From positions 1 to 64,000 of the forward strand of contig CACHRU010000005.1 in the NCBI GenBank assembly GCA_902582345.1: a DNA stretch of 64,000 bases, read 5' to 3'. This document shows, piece after piece, positions 7,788 through 16,091 of the stretch (the first letter of the stretch is position 1; each line of letters begins with the position of its first letter). The translations under genes were made by a program, and so were the position numbers. The notes beneath the pieces were generated by a model, which saw only the letters and a list, made by a program, of their open reading frames with translations, had not been told where the DNA came from and made no database searches. The stretch is from an uncultured Pelagibacteraceae bacterium. Lineage in GTDB: Bacteria; Pseudomonadota; Alphaproteobacteria; Pelagibacterales; Pelagibacteraceae.

Positions 7788-9161
7788 ATGATTAACAAAA
7801 AAAATATAAACAATATATTCATTTTATTTTTAACGTCTCATTTTTTAATTTGGATATTTGTACCATCAATCACAAATCTGAATTTACCATTAGATACTAT
7901 TGAAGCTTTAGCATGGGGAAGCAATCTAGACTGGGGTTTTAATAAACATCCCCCAATGAGCGCGTTTGCAATTGAATTGTTTTATTTCATTTTTGGAAGT
8001 CAAGATTGGGCTTATTACTTATTAAGCCAAATTTTTGTAATATTTTCTTTTATAATTGTTTGGAATTTTTCTAATCTTTTAACTAATAACAATCTATTAT
8101 GTGGTTTTGTATCAGTTATACTATTAGAAACAATTTTTTTTTATAATTTTACAACTCCAGAGTTTAATGTAAATGTGTGCCAATTGCCTTTTTGGGCCCT
8201 TACTGTGCTTTACGGTTGGAAAAGTTTTCAAGAAAAAAGAATTAAAAATTATTTTTTACTAGGTATTTTTGCTGCTTGTGGTTTTTTATCGAAATACTTA
8301 TTTTTATATCTTATTTTTTCTATATTTTTATTTTTTATTTTGATGATGATTAGAAATAAAAAAAACTTTTTAGTTTTATTAACGGCGCTACCCTTTGTAA
8401 TAATTATATCACCTCATATTTTTTGGCTATTTGATAATGAATTTATTACAATAACTTATGGACTGCAAAGAGCAGAAGCTAATGACGATATAATAATGAG
8501 CCATATTTATCATCCTTTGATTTTTTTATTAAAACAAATTGGAATTCTTATACCATTTATATTTGTGTGCTTTTTTATGTTCAAAAAAACTAATTTTAGA
8601 ATCAATATAAAAGATCAAAAATTACTTTATTTATTTTTTATAAATATTTTACCGGTAATGCTTATTTTAATTACCTCTTTAATTATGGGAGTCAAAATAA
8701 GAACGATGTGGATGACGCCTTTTTATTTATTCTTTGGTGTATTTTTTGTTTACATTTTTCAAAAAAAAATAAATGCGAATAATGTCCAAAAATTTTTAAA
8801 AGTTTTTATAGTCATTTTCCTAATTACACCTGTTACTTATTTTTATATTTCTGTAACTGAAACAAATAAAAGGACAGATTACCCAGGTAAGGAGATATCA
8901 AGACTTGTTCAAAATAAATGGGATAAAAATTTTAAAAATGATATTGGATTTGTTATTGGAGATGAGTGGTCAGCGGGAAATCTTTCTTATCATTTAAGAA
9001 GTAGGCCAAAATGGTATATTACTTTACCAGAGCAAAATATCGAAATGATGAAAAGTAGCGGAGTAATTTATACTGGAAACCCATCAATTCTTAAAAAGGT
9101 TTGTCCCGGAGTTTTTGGAACAATAAAACCAACCGGATATTGTATGATAGGCGCTAAATGA
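7788..9161 (+). CDS. GT39-family membrane glycosyltransferase (ArnT/PMT-like)
   Basis: A polytopic membrane protein of about 457 residues. The first periplasmic loop carries LPLDTIEALAWG and FNKHPP (D36, E39, H54-P-P), the signature of dolichyl-/undecaprenyl-phosphate-dependent glycosyltransferases of family GT39 (PMT_2, ArnT-like). About ten hydrophobic helices follow, then a C-terminal soluble part. Such enzymes transfer a sugar from a polyprenyl-phosphate donor to lipid or protein on the periplasmic face. A GTG 36 bases upstream extends the frame without similarity; the ATG at 7788 is preferred, and a TATAAT at 7773-7778 could give a nearly leaderless mRNA. It overlaps the next gene, a GT2 enzyme, by 4 bases. 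Acceptor unknown. Confidence 0.85.
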   Translation: MINKKNINNIFILFLTSHFLIWIFVPSITNLNLPLDTIEALAWGSNLDWGFNKHPPMSAFAIELFYFIFGSQDWAYYLLSQIFVIFSFIIVWNFSNLLTNNNLLCGFVSVILLETIFFYNFTTPEFNVNVCQLPFWALTVLYGWKSFQEKRIKNYFLLGIFAACGFLSKYLFLYLIFSIFLFFILMMIRNKKNFLVLLTALPFVIIISPHIFWLFDNEFITITYGLQRAEANDDIIMSHIYHPLIFLLKQIGILIPFIFVCFFMFKKTNFRINIKDQKLLYLFFINILPVMLILITSLIMGVKIRTMWMTPFYLFFGVFFVYIFQKKINANNVQKFLKVFIVIFLITPVTYFYISVTETNKRTDYPGKEISRLVQNKWDKNFKNDIGFVIGDEWSAGNLSYHLRSRPKWYITLPEQNIEMMKSSGVIYTGNPSILKKVCPGVFGTIKPTGYCMIGAK

Positions 9162-10033
9162 AAAAGTTCAAAATTTTAATTCCTGTATACAATGATTGGG
9201 AGTCTCTAGAAAAATTATTGAATGAACTGGATAAAATTATTCAAAATCTAAAAGGGGTGGAGTTTAGTGTACTAATCATAGATGACGCATCAACCGTAGA
9301 AAATAATATTTTTAAAGTTCCACAAAATTTTAAGTCAATTAAGATAATTAAAATGAAATTAAACCAAGGACATGCGAGATGTATCGCCTTTGGAATCAAG
9401 TATTTATCGGTTAATGATGATTTTGATTATACTATTTTAATGGATGGTGATGGTGAAGATCGACCAGAGGAAATTACTTCTTTAGTTCAAATGGCTTTAA
9501 AGCATCAGATTAAATCAGTTGTTGCAAGACGAATTAAAAGATCTGAAGGCGTAATATTTAGATCCATGTATGAAATTCATAAACTAATTACTTTCATTTT
9601 CACAGGTAAGAAAATTAATTTTGGGAATTATTCCTGTCTCACAAAAAAAGATTTAAAATTATTGTCTAATAAAAAAAGTCTGTGGAGTAGTTTTTCAGGT
9701 TCAGTTTCTAAACATCTAAATGAAACGTCTTCTATAAATTCAATCCGTGGCATAAGATATTTTGGACCTTCTAAAATGTCGCTCTATAAATTAATAATTC
9801 ATTCATTTTCTATAATTGCAGTTTTCAAAGAAAAAGTTTTTTTGAGATCAGTCATGTTAATTATTTTCCTTTCGTTTTTGAATTTTGAATTTAACAATAT
9901 ATTATTTCCTATAATCCAAATTTTTTTTGTTATTTTTTGCTTGGTAATCTTTGTTGTTTCAAGAAGAGAAAATTTATCAGCCTTAAACAATTCACCTCAA
10001 AACCAGAAGCAAATTTCTATCCACACACCCTAA
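9158..10033 (+). CDS. GT2-family glycosyltransferase with C-terminal membrane helices
   Basis: A 291-residue enzyme with a GT-A fold. ILIPVYNDW opens the protein, LIIDDAS (D42-D43) binds the nucleotide, and MDGDGEDRPEE (96-105) takes the place of the usual DAD metal motif. The last 65 or so residues include two hydrophobic helices. This looks like a polyprenyl-phosphate sugar synthase (DPM1/ArnC-like) or a related membrane-anchored transferase. It follows the GT39 gene with a 4-base overlap. A two-gene module is plausible, in which this protein loads a lipid carrier and GT39 uses it. Sugar and acceptor cannot be read from sequence. Confidence 0.82.
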   Translation: MKKFKILIPVYNDWESLEKLLNELDKIIQNLKGVEFSVLIIDDASTVENNIFKVPQNFKSIKIIKMKLNQGHARCIAFGIKYLSVNDDFDYTILMDGDGEDRPEEITSLVQMALKHQIKSVVARRIKRSEGVIFRSMYEIHKLITFIFTGKKINFGNYSCLTKKDLKLLSNKKSLWSSFSGSVSKHLNETSSINSIRGIRYFGPSKMSLYKLIIHSFSIIAVFKEKVFLRSVMLIIFLSFLNFEFNNILFPIIQIFFVIFCLVIFVVSRRENLSALNNSPQNQKQISIHTP

Positions 10034-10117
10034 TAGGTTGAATTAAGAGTCTAAATTAGAGTCAAAAAGGAATCAAAACGTGAACATTAGAAAGATATTT
10101 TGATACCTTGTGGATAC
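10017..10117. promoter_or_regulatory. Cluster of GANTC sites flanked by inverted DnaA-box-like sequences
   Basis: CTATCCACA at 10017-10025 (inside the 3' end of the GT2 gene) and TGTGGATAC at 10109-10117 are an inverted pair, each one mismatch from the DnaA box TTATCCACA. Between them lie three GANTC sites at 10047-10051, 10059-10063 and 10070-10074, the target of the alphaproteobacterial methylase CcrM. A very AT-rich stretch follows up to the next gene. The 119-base gap from 10034 to 10152 holds no gene that I can see. A role in replication or cell-cycle control is inference only. Confidence 0.4.
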
Positions 10118-10152
10118 TCTTCAAACCTATATATTTTGATATATAAAAAATT

Positions 10153-10515
10153 ATGAAAAAATTATCATGTCACTGCGGTGAAGTAAAAGCCGAAATTTTA
10201 ACAAAAGACAAATTTCAAAAGCTTCTAAGATGTAATTGCTCGATTTGTAAAAGAAAAGGGGCTGTTATGTCTATGGTTAAAAATGAGGATTTTAAGATTA
10301 TTAGCGGAATAGAGAAACTTTCAATTTATCAATTTCATTCAAAGGTTGCTAAGCATTACTTTTGCTCTATATGTGGAATTTATACCCATCACAATCCTAG
10401 GTCCAACCCTTCAATGACAGGATTTAATGTTGGATGTATAGATGACATTGACAGTTTAGAATCTAAAGAAATAAGTCTTATTGATGGAAAAAATCATCCG
10501 TTAGATAAAAAATGA
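10153..10515 (+). CDS. GFA family (DUF636) zinc-binding protein
   Basis: A 120-residue protein with the complete cysteine pattern of the GFA / glutathione-dependent formaldehyde-activating enzyme family: CHC at residues 6-8, CNCSIC at 27-32 and CSIC at 71-74. These bind two zinc ions. Named for S-(hydroxymethyl)glutathione synthase, most members have no proven activity, so a formaldehyde role is possible but not shown. In favour, SAR11 cells oxidise many one-carbon compounds. It overlaps the following kinase gene by 4 bases and is probably cotranscribed with it. Confidence 0.85.
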   Translation: MKKLSCHCGEVKAEILTKDKFQKLLRCNCSICKRKGAVMSMVKNEDFKIISGIEKLSIYQFHSKVAKHYFCSICGIYTHHNPRSNPSMTGFNVGCIDDIDSLESKEISLIDGKNHPLDKK

Positions 10516-11423
10516 TTAAAAATAAGAATACTTTTCTTAAAATTAAAAAATCCTACCTTGCATTTATAGATAGACAAGAAAAAGGAAATAAATTTTTTTA
10601 CAATAAATTAGGTCAGTTAATGGATATTTATATTCCAATAAGTGAATTAATATTTGAAGAATTTAAAAAAAATAATCAAACAATCATAATAGGATTGTCC
10701 GGGGGGCAAGGTTCCGGAAAATCAACCTTTGCCCAAATACTAAAATTAATTTTAAAAAAAAAATATGGGTTTGAAACAGTTTGTTTCTCAATAGATGATT
10801 TTTACAAAAAGTTAAGTGAAAGAAAAAAGATGTCTAAACTAGTTCATAAGTTATTTTTGACAAGAGGTGTGCCAGGTACCCATGATATTAAAATGTTGAA
10901 TCATGTTATTTCTAATCTTAAAAGAAAAAAATTCAAAACGACATTAATACCAACTTTTGAAAAATCAAAGGACGATAGGAGAAAAAAAAAGAATTGGATC
11001 AAAGTCACCAAAAAACCTCAAATAATTATATTCGAAGGATGGTGTGTAGGTGCTCGCGATCAAAAATATGCAGATTTGGTAAAACCAATTAATACTTTAG
11101 AAAAAAAATATGATAAGGAAATGATTTGGAGAAAAAAAGTTAATAATGAATTAAAAAAAAATTATATGCCAATTTTCAAAAAAATAGATAAGTTAATTTA
11201 CCTAAAAGTTCCAAGTTTTAAGTATATATTAAAATGGAGAACACAACAGGAAAAAAAACTAGGTTTTTTTTCTTCAGGAAAAAAAATAATGTCCCCTCAT
11301 CAAATAAAAGACTTTATTATGTACTACGAGAGAATCTCAAAAAAGATGCTTTCTGAATATCATAAATTTTCAGATATTGTTGTTTCAATAGATAACAAAC
11401 ACCGATTCAAAAAAATTACTTAA
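10512..11423 (+). CDS. P-loop kinase, D-glycerate 3-kinase-like
   Basis: A 303-residue cytoplasmic P-loop kinase. The Walker A motif is GGQGSGKS (64-71); SIDDFYKK follows at the substrate site, then RGVPGTHD and EGWCVGARDQ, which are hallmarks of the D-glycerate 3-kinase / YGR205W family related to uridine kinase and phosphoribulokinase. In plants and cyanobacteria this enzyme phosphorylates glycerate in photorespiration; in SAR11 it may feed glycerate from glycolate or serine metabolism into 3-phosphoglycerate. Substrate is inferred from family only. It is coupled to the GFA gene upstream, and tolC starts 5 bases after its stop. Confidence 0.8.
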   Translation: MIKNKNTFLKIKKSYLAFIDRQEKGNKFFYNKLGQLMDIYIPISELIFEEFKKNNQTIIIGLSGGQGSGKSTFAQILKLILKKKYGFETVCFSIDDFYKKLSERKKMSKLVHKLFLTRGVPGTHDIKMLNHVISNLKRKKFKTTLIPTFEKSKDDRRKKKNWIKVTKKPQIIIFEGWCVGARDQKYADLVKPINTLEKKYDKEMIWRKKVNNELKKNYMPIFKKIDKLIYLKVPSFKYILKWRTQQEKKLGFFSSGKKIMSPHQIKDFIMYYERISKKMLSEYHKFSDIVVSIDNKHRFKKIT

Positions 11424-11428
11424 ACAAA

Positions 11429-12712
11429 ATGAAAAAATTAATTTTTATTTTAATTACATTATTTAATTTTAACTTTGCGCAAGCTCAAGATATAATATTT
11501 TATATAAAGTCAGCCTATGATAAAAACCCTAAATTAAATGCTGAGAGACAAAAATTAAAAGCTGTAAAAGAGAAAATCAATATATCGATGAGTGAATTTT
11601 TGCCATCTATTACTTTATCAGGAGATATAAGTTCAACACAATCAAAAAATAGAACTAATAAGCTGGGAGAAAGTTTGTCAGACTCGAGTATAAACACTGA
11701 AACCAAAACTTTCTCAGTAGACCAAAAAATTTTTCAAGGTTTTAGCGGGCTTAATTCAGTAAAAAAATCTAGATTAGAATTTGAAAAAACAAAATTTGAA
11801 TTAAAAAAAAAAGAGCAAGAAGTTATAATTGATGCAGCTAGAGCATACCTTGATTTGATCTATAACAATCAAAATACCAAATTTAATCTTTCTAACGTTG
11901 ATTTATTTGAGAGGCAGGTAGAGTCAGATAGTGCTAGAGTTCAAAAAGGAGAAATTACTCTTACAGATTTAGCACAGTCAGAATCCTCGCTCGCGGGTGC
12001 TAATGCAAAATTAATTGCTGCAGAAACTGAGCTTCTTACCGCTAATGCTGAATTTGAAAGAATAACAAAAGCTAAAATACCTAAAAGCCCGCCAAAGCCA
12101 AATGGATTTAAAATAGATTTACCTTTATCTTTAAGTGAAGCAGTAAGAATTTCTGAAAAAAATAACCCTGACCTCATTATTGCTAAAATCAATTATGAGA
12201 TATCAAAAAGAAATGTAAATATTGAAAAAGCAAAATTATCACCGAAAGCTTCTTTAAATTATTCAAGGTCTGAAAGTGATGATTTCAGCACATCCGTTGA
12301 CGAAATAGATGAAGAAAGTGTAAAGGCAACGATTACTTGGCCGCTAGTAAAAGGTGGAAAAAATTACTCAAATATTAAAAAATCTAGATTTGAGAAAAAG
12401 CAAAATAATCTAATTTTGCAAGACGTGGAGAATGAAGTTAAAACAAATACAGCTAATTTTTGGTCTAAATATCAGTCTTCAAAAAGTATATTAATATCCA
12501 CAGCAGCTCAACTTAAAGCTGCTGAAATAGCAAATGAAGGAATAACATTAGAGTATGACTCGGGGGACGCAAGAACCACACTAGAAGTAATTCAATCAAG
12601 AAGCTTACTTTTGGAGGCAAGAATCGCACATGCTAAATCCGAGAGGGATTATATAATATCTCAATTTGAACTTTTGGCTAATTTAGGCGGATTATCCATT
12701 AGTATTTTTTAA
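11429..12712 (+). CDS. tolC: TolC family outer membrane efflux protein
   Basis: A 427-residue protein with a signal peptide (cleavage after AQA, residue 19) and two repeats of the TolC/OEP fold: long helical stretches with the family motif 'A...NP.L' at AYDKNPKL near the N-terminus and again at SEKNNPDL near the middle. It forms the trimeric outer-membrane channel for type I secretion or RND efflux. No membrane-fusion or ABC partner is adjacent, so it probably serves pumps encoded elsewhere. Length is typical. A weak A/T hairpin follows the stop. Confidence 0.92.
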   Translation: MKKLIFILITLFNFNFAQAQDIIFYIKSAYDKNPKLNAERQKLKAVKEKINISMSEFLPSITLSGDISSTQSKNRTNKLGESLSDSSINTETKTFSVDQKIFQGFSGLNSVKKSRLEFEKTKFELKKKEQEVIIDAARAYLDLIYNNQNTKFNLSNVDLFERQVESDSARVQKGEITLTDLAQSESSLAGANAKLIAAETELLTANAEFERITKAKIPKSPPKPNGFKIDLPLSLSEAVRISEKNNPDLIIAKINYEISKRNVNIEKAKLSPKASLNYSRSESDDFSTSVDEIDEESVKATITWPLVKGGKNYSNIKKSRFEKKQNNLILQDVENEVKTNTANFWSKYQSSKSILISTAAQLKAAEIANEGITLEYDSGDARTTLEVIQSRSLLLEARIAHAKSERDYIISQFELLANLGGLSISIF

Positions 12713-12746
12713 GCTAGAAAAAGCTGGGTTTTTTCGATTATTTAAA

Positions 12747-12764
12747 GTTCTTGATAAAAAGAAC
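12747..12764. promoter_or_regulatory. Inverted repeat upstream of recA
   Basis: GTTCTT (12747-12752) and its complement AAGAAC (12759-12764) are separated by 6 bases, about 50 bases before the recA start. It could be an operator. The half-site spacing fits neither the alphaproteobacterial LexA box (GTTC-N7-GTTC) nor the E. coli or Bacillus type. A possible -10 (TATATT) lies at 12779-12784. Confidence 0.35.
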
Positions 12765-12813
12765 AAAATGTGTACATTTATATTATCGATTCGTAACAAA
12801 AAAAGGATAAAAA

Positions 12814-13914
12814 ATGACAAAAAATAATTTAAAAGTTGTTAAAACAGACAACAAAAAACAGCAAGAATTAAAGGAAAAAAACAAGTCTTTAGAAGCAGCA
12901 ATCAGCCAAATAGACCAAAATTTTGGTAAAGGTTCTGTAATGAGACTTGGTCAACAAGAAGCTCTAGACGTTGAGTCAATTTCAACAGGATCTTTGAGTT
13001 TAGATTTAGCTCTTGGAATTGGAGGACTACCTAAAGGAAGAATTATCGAAATTTATGGACCAGAGTCTTCGGGAAAAACTACATTAGCTTTACAGGTTGT
13101 TGCAGAGGCTCAAAAAGCTGGGGGCATTTGTGCGTTTGTAGATGCAGAGCACGCGATGGATCCAGCGTATGCAAAAAAATTAGGAGTAAAAACAGATGAA
13201 TTATTAATATCTCAGCCAGATACAGGTGAGCAGGCTTTAGAAATTACAGATACATTAATAAAATCAGGCTCAGTCTCTGTTTTAGTAGTAGACTCTGTTG
13301 CAGCATTAACACCAAAAGCAGAATTAGAAGGTGAAATGGGAGATCATCACGTTGGATTGCAATCTAGATTAATGAGTCAAGCTCTTCGAAAAATCACTGG
13401 CTCGGTGTCTAAGTCTAATACGATGGTAATCTTTATAAACCAAATTAGAATGAAAATAGGAGTAATGTTTGGTAATCCAGAAACAACTTCTGGAGGTAAC
13501 GCACTTAAGTTTTATTCTTCAGTGAGAATGGATATTAGGAGAATAGGAGCTATTAAAGACAAAGATCAAATAATTGGAAATACAACAAGGGTCAAGGTCA
13601 TCAAAAACAAAGTTGCACCACCATTCAAGGTTGTAGAATTTGACCTGATGTACGGAAAAGGTATCAGTAAAAATGGAGAATTGATTGATCTAGGTGCTAA
13701 AGCTGATATTATTGAAAAATCAGGTGCTTGGTACGCTTATAAAGGCGAAAAAATTGGTCAAGGAAAAGAAAACGCTAAGTTGTACCTAGAAAAAAATCCA
13801 AACGTAGCTAATGAGATTGAAAAAGCCATAAGAGAAAAGGCTGGTCCAATAGCCAAAGAGTTAGAGGGTAATCCCTCTCCTAAAGAAAAAATTAGCAAAG
13901 AAGAAGATAAGTAA
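12814..13914 (+). CDS. recA: Recombinase RecA
   Basis: A 366-residue RecA: DNA strand exchange in homologous recombination and activation of SOS-type responses. Walker A GPESSGKT is at residues 82-89; [20 protein letters not shown], which covers Walker B and loop 1, and the loop 2 region [14 protein letters not shown] are intact. The N-terminus has about 25 extra lysine-rich residues compared with E. coli RecA, and the C-terminus ends in an acidic/lysine tail. It stands alone between tolC and the aldehyde dehydrogenase, with its own upstream region carrying an inverted repeat and a GC-rich terminator-like hairpin downstream. Confidence 0.98.
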   Translation: MTKNNLKVVKTDNKKQQELKEKNKSLEAAISQIDQNFGKGSVMRLGQQEALDVESISTGSLSLDLALGIGGLPKGRIIEIYGPESSGKTTLALQVVAEAQKAGGICAFVDAEHAMDPAYAKKLGVKTDELLISQPDTGEQALEITDTLIKSGSVSVLVVDSVAALTPKAELEGEMGDHHVGLQSRLMSQALRKITGSVSKSNTMVIFINQIRMKIGVMFGNPETTSGGNALKFYSSVRMDIRRIGAIKDKDQIIGNTTRVKVIKNKVAPPFKVVEFDLMYGKGISKNGELIDLGAKADIIEKSGAWYAYKGEKIGQGKENAKLYLEKNPNVANEIEKAIREKAGPIAKELEGNPSPKEKISKEEDK

Positions 13915-13931
13915 AAGCCATCTTAATTATT

Positions 13932-13954
13932 AAAAGGGGGTTAAAACCCCCTTT
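13932..13954 (+). terminator. Terminator-like hairpin after recA
   Basis: A run of A and five G (13932-13940) pairs with five C and TTT (13947-13954) across a short TTAAAA loop, 18 bases after the recA stop. The stem is strong, but the following T tract is interrupted by CCCG, so termination may be imperfect. Confidence 0.6.
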
Positions 13955-14074
13955 CCCGTTTCCCATGAAAAATTTAGCAACTTGAAATTGAATCAATTAT
14001 AAATTGTATTTGAAAATAATTATCAAATTACACTGTACAAAATAGTTTAAATTGGGTTTAATTAAATTATTAAC

Positions 14075-14082
14075 AAGGAGGG
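14075..14082 (+). promoter_or_regulatory. Strong Shine-Dalgarno for aldehyde dehydrogenase
   Basis: AAGGAGGG ends 3 bases before the ATG at 14086. It is a near-perfect anti-16S match, which is rare in this window, and suggests strong translation. Confidence 0.8.
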
Positions 14083-14085
14083 TAA

Positions 14086-15639
14086 ATGAGCACACAAAAA
14101 TCAATGAGCTCGAAACTATCTTCAAATCTAGATACCTCTCATTTAAAAGTAAAATTTCCTTTTAAATCGAAATATGGAAATTTCATTAATGGAAAGTTCG
14201 TAGAACCAAAATCTGGAAAATATTTTGATAATACGACACCAATTACAAATGAGGTTATCTGTTCAGTTCCACGATCTAATGAAAAGGATGTAGAAGCAGC
14301 ATTAGATGCTGCTCATGCAGCTTTTAAAGAGTGGGGAAAAACTGATATTACAACAAGATCAAACATCTTGATGAAAATTGCAGATAGAATAGAGCAAAAT
14401 CTAAATATGTTAGCTGTAGCAGAATGTTTAGACAATGGAAAACCAATAAGAGAATGTATGGCAGCGGATTTGCCATTGGTTATAGACCATTGGAGATATT
14501 TTGCTGGAGTAATAAGAGCTGAAGAGGGTTCAGTCGCTGAGATAAGTAACTCTCAATACTCTTACAATATCCCAGAGCCTTTAGGCGTAGTAGGTCAGAT
14601 AATTCCATGGAATTTTCCATTACTGATGGCGACTTGGAAATTAGCACCTGCTTTGGCAGCTGGAAACTGCGTTGTACTTAAACCTGCGGAACAAACACCA
14701 GCTTCTATCATGGTAATGATGGAATTAATTGGTGATTTACTTCCACCAGGTGTAGTTAATTTAGTAAGTGGTTATGGTTTAGAAGCTGGTAAGCCTTTAG
14801 CATCTTCAAAAAGAATTGCTAAAATGGCATTTACTGGAGAAACAACTACCGGCAGATTAATCATGCAGTATGCAGCACAAAACATAATTCCAATAACACT
14901 TGAGTTAGGGGGAAAATCACCTAATATTTTCTTTGAAGATATCATGTCTAGTGATGATGCATTCTTAGATAAGTGTGTTGAGGGATTTGTAATGTTCAAT
15001 CTTAATCAAGGTGAAGTATGTACTTGCCCTAGTAGAGCATTAGTCCAAGAATCGATTTACGATAAATTCATGGAAAAATGTATTAAGAGAACAAAAGCCG
15101 TAATCCAAGACAACCCATTAAAAATGGAGACTATGATCGGAGCACAAGCTTCTGTAGAGCAAATGGAAAAGATTAAATCTTATCTTGATCTAGGGAAGAA
15201 AGAGGGTGCGAAAGTGCTAACAGGAGGTACTGTAGCTAAATTAAATAGCGGTTTGGAAAAAGGAAATTATATTCAACCTACTATTTTTGAGGCGAAGAAT
15301 AATATGAGAATCTCCCAAGAAGAAATCTTTGGTCCGGTCGTATCTGTAATTAAATTTAAAGATGAGGCAGATGCATTAAAAATTGCAAATGATACGCTTT
15401 ATGGTTTAGGTGCGGGTGTTTGGACTAGAAATGGCAATATAGCCTATAGAATGGGAAGAGGTATCAAAGCAGGAATAGTGTGGACAAACTGTTATCACGC
15501 TTATCCAGCTCACTCACCATTTGGAGGTTATAAACAGTCTGGAGTTGGAAGAGAAACTCACAAAATGATGCTTAACCATTACAGACAAAATAAGAACTTA
15601 CATGTTTCTTATGCCGAAAATAAATTGGGCTTCTTTTAA
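14086..15639 (+). CDS. NAD+-dependent aldehyde dehydrogenase (AldB/ExaC-like)
   Basis: A 517-residue ALDH superfamily enzyme that oxidises an aldehyde to the acid. Key residues: the IPWNFP loop with N176, FTGETTTG for the cofactor (249-256), general base E273 in LELGGKSP, and catalytic C312 in NQGEVCTC. The glutamate loop and the C-terminal [14 protein letters not shown] are complete. The group in which the gene is followed by a DUF779 protein includes acetaldehyde/ethanol-linked dehydrogenases (ExaC, AldB), and the same pairing is seen here. A strong SD precedes the start. Substrate is likely acetaldehyde or another short aliphatic aldehyde; this rests on the DUF779 neighbour and family resemblance. 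Confidence 0.92.
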   Translation: MSTQKSMSSKLSSNLDTSHLKVKFPFKSKYGNFINGKFVEPKSGKYFDNTTPITNEVICSVPRSNEKDVEAALDAAHAAFKEWGKTDITTRSNILMKIADRIEQNLNMLAVAECLDNGKPIRECMAADLPLVIDHWRYFAGVIRAEEGSVAEISNSQYSYNIPEPLGVVGQIIPWNFPLLMATWKLAPALAAGNCVVLKPAEQTPASIMVMMELIGDLLPPGVVNLVSGYGLEAGKPLASSKRIAKMAFTGETTTGRLIMQYAAQNIIPITLELGGKSPNIFFEDIMSSDDAFLDKCVEGFVMFNLNQGEVCTCPSRALVQESIYDKFMEKCIKRTKAVIQDNPLKMETMIGAQASVEQMEKIKSYLDLGKKEGAKVLTGGTVAKLNSGLEKGNYIQPTIFEAKNNMRISQEEIFGPVVSVIKFKDEADALKIANDTLYGLGAGVWTRNGNIAYRMGRGIKAGIVWTNCYHAYPAHSPFGGYKQSGVGRETHKMMLNHYRQNKNLHVSYAENKLGFF

Positions 15640-15654
15640 CCAATAATATATAAT

Positions 15655-15679
15655 GGCCCATGATTCTATATCATGGGCC
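15655..15679 (+). promoter_or_regulatory. Perfect hairpin enclosing the DUF779 start codon
   Basis: GGCCCATGAT (15655-15664) pairs exactly with 15670-15679 across a 5-base loop. The candidate start ATG at 15673-15675 lies inside the right arm. The stem is GC-rich for this genome. No T tract follows, so it is not a standard terminator. It may couple DUF779 translation to that of the dehydrogenase or limit it, or may mark the later ATG at 15691 as the true start. Confidence 0.6.
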
Positions 15680-16047
15680 GCAATAGAAAAATGAGAGTAT
15701 CAGCAACACATTCGGCTTTAAGCTTGTTATCAAAGCTTCAAGAAAAATATGGCAAAAAATTAATGTTTCATCAATCAGGGGGTTGTTGTGACGGTAGTGC
15801 GCCCATGTGTTTTAAAGAAGGTGAATTTCCATTAGGCGAAAATGATATAAAACTTGGAGAGATAGGAGGAGTTCCATTTTATATGAATGGTGATCAGTAT
15901 GAAAAATGGAAACATACCGATTTGACCATAGACGCAGTCGCAGGTATTGGAGGCATGTTTTCTTTGGACAATGGTACAGGTCAAAGATTTTTAACAAAAT
16001 CAGAAATTTGCTTAGTTGTTGATAACGATAACCAAAAAACTGGCTAA
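15673..16047 (+). CDS. DUF779 domain-containing protein, aldehyde dehydrogenase partner
   Basis: A 124-residue protein of the DUF779 family. The signature HQSGGCCDGSAPMC spans residues 33-46, with cysteines at 38, 39 and 46. Genes of this family usually sit directly beside AldB/ExaC-type aldehyde dehydrogenases, as here, 33 bases after the dehydrogenase stop. The biochemical role is not established; the cysteines suggest metal binding or a redox function. The ATG at 15673 lies in a hairpin arm; the in-frame ATG at 15691 (MRVSATHSAL) could be the true start, giving 118 residues. Neither has a good SD. Confidence 0.85.
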   Translation: MGRNRKMRVSATHSALSLLSKLQEKYGKKLMFHQSGGCCDGSAPMCFKEGEFPLGENDIKLGEIGGVPFYMNGDQYEKWKHTDLTIDAVAGIGGMFSLDNGTGQRFLTKSEICLVVDNDNQKTG

Positions 16048-16091
16048 TCTCTTTTATAGACAAGCTTATAAATATCTGTATTTAATTATAC

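Noticed and set aside
12713-12740. Intrinsic terminator after tolC
   Set aside because: The possible stem (GAAAAA with TTTTTC) is six mostly A-T pairs and too weak.
12747-12764. LexA (SOS) box before recA
   Set aside because: Half-sites are inverted with 6 bases between, which does not match the direct GTTC-N7-GTTC of alphaproteobacteria or other known LexA boxes.
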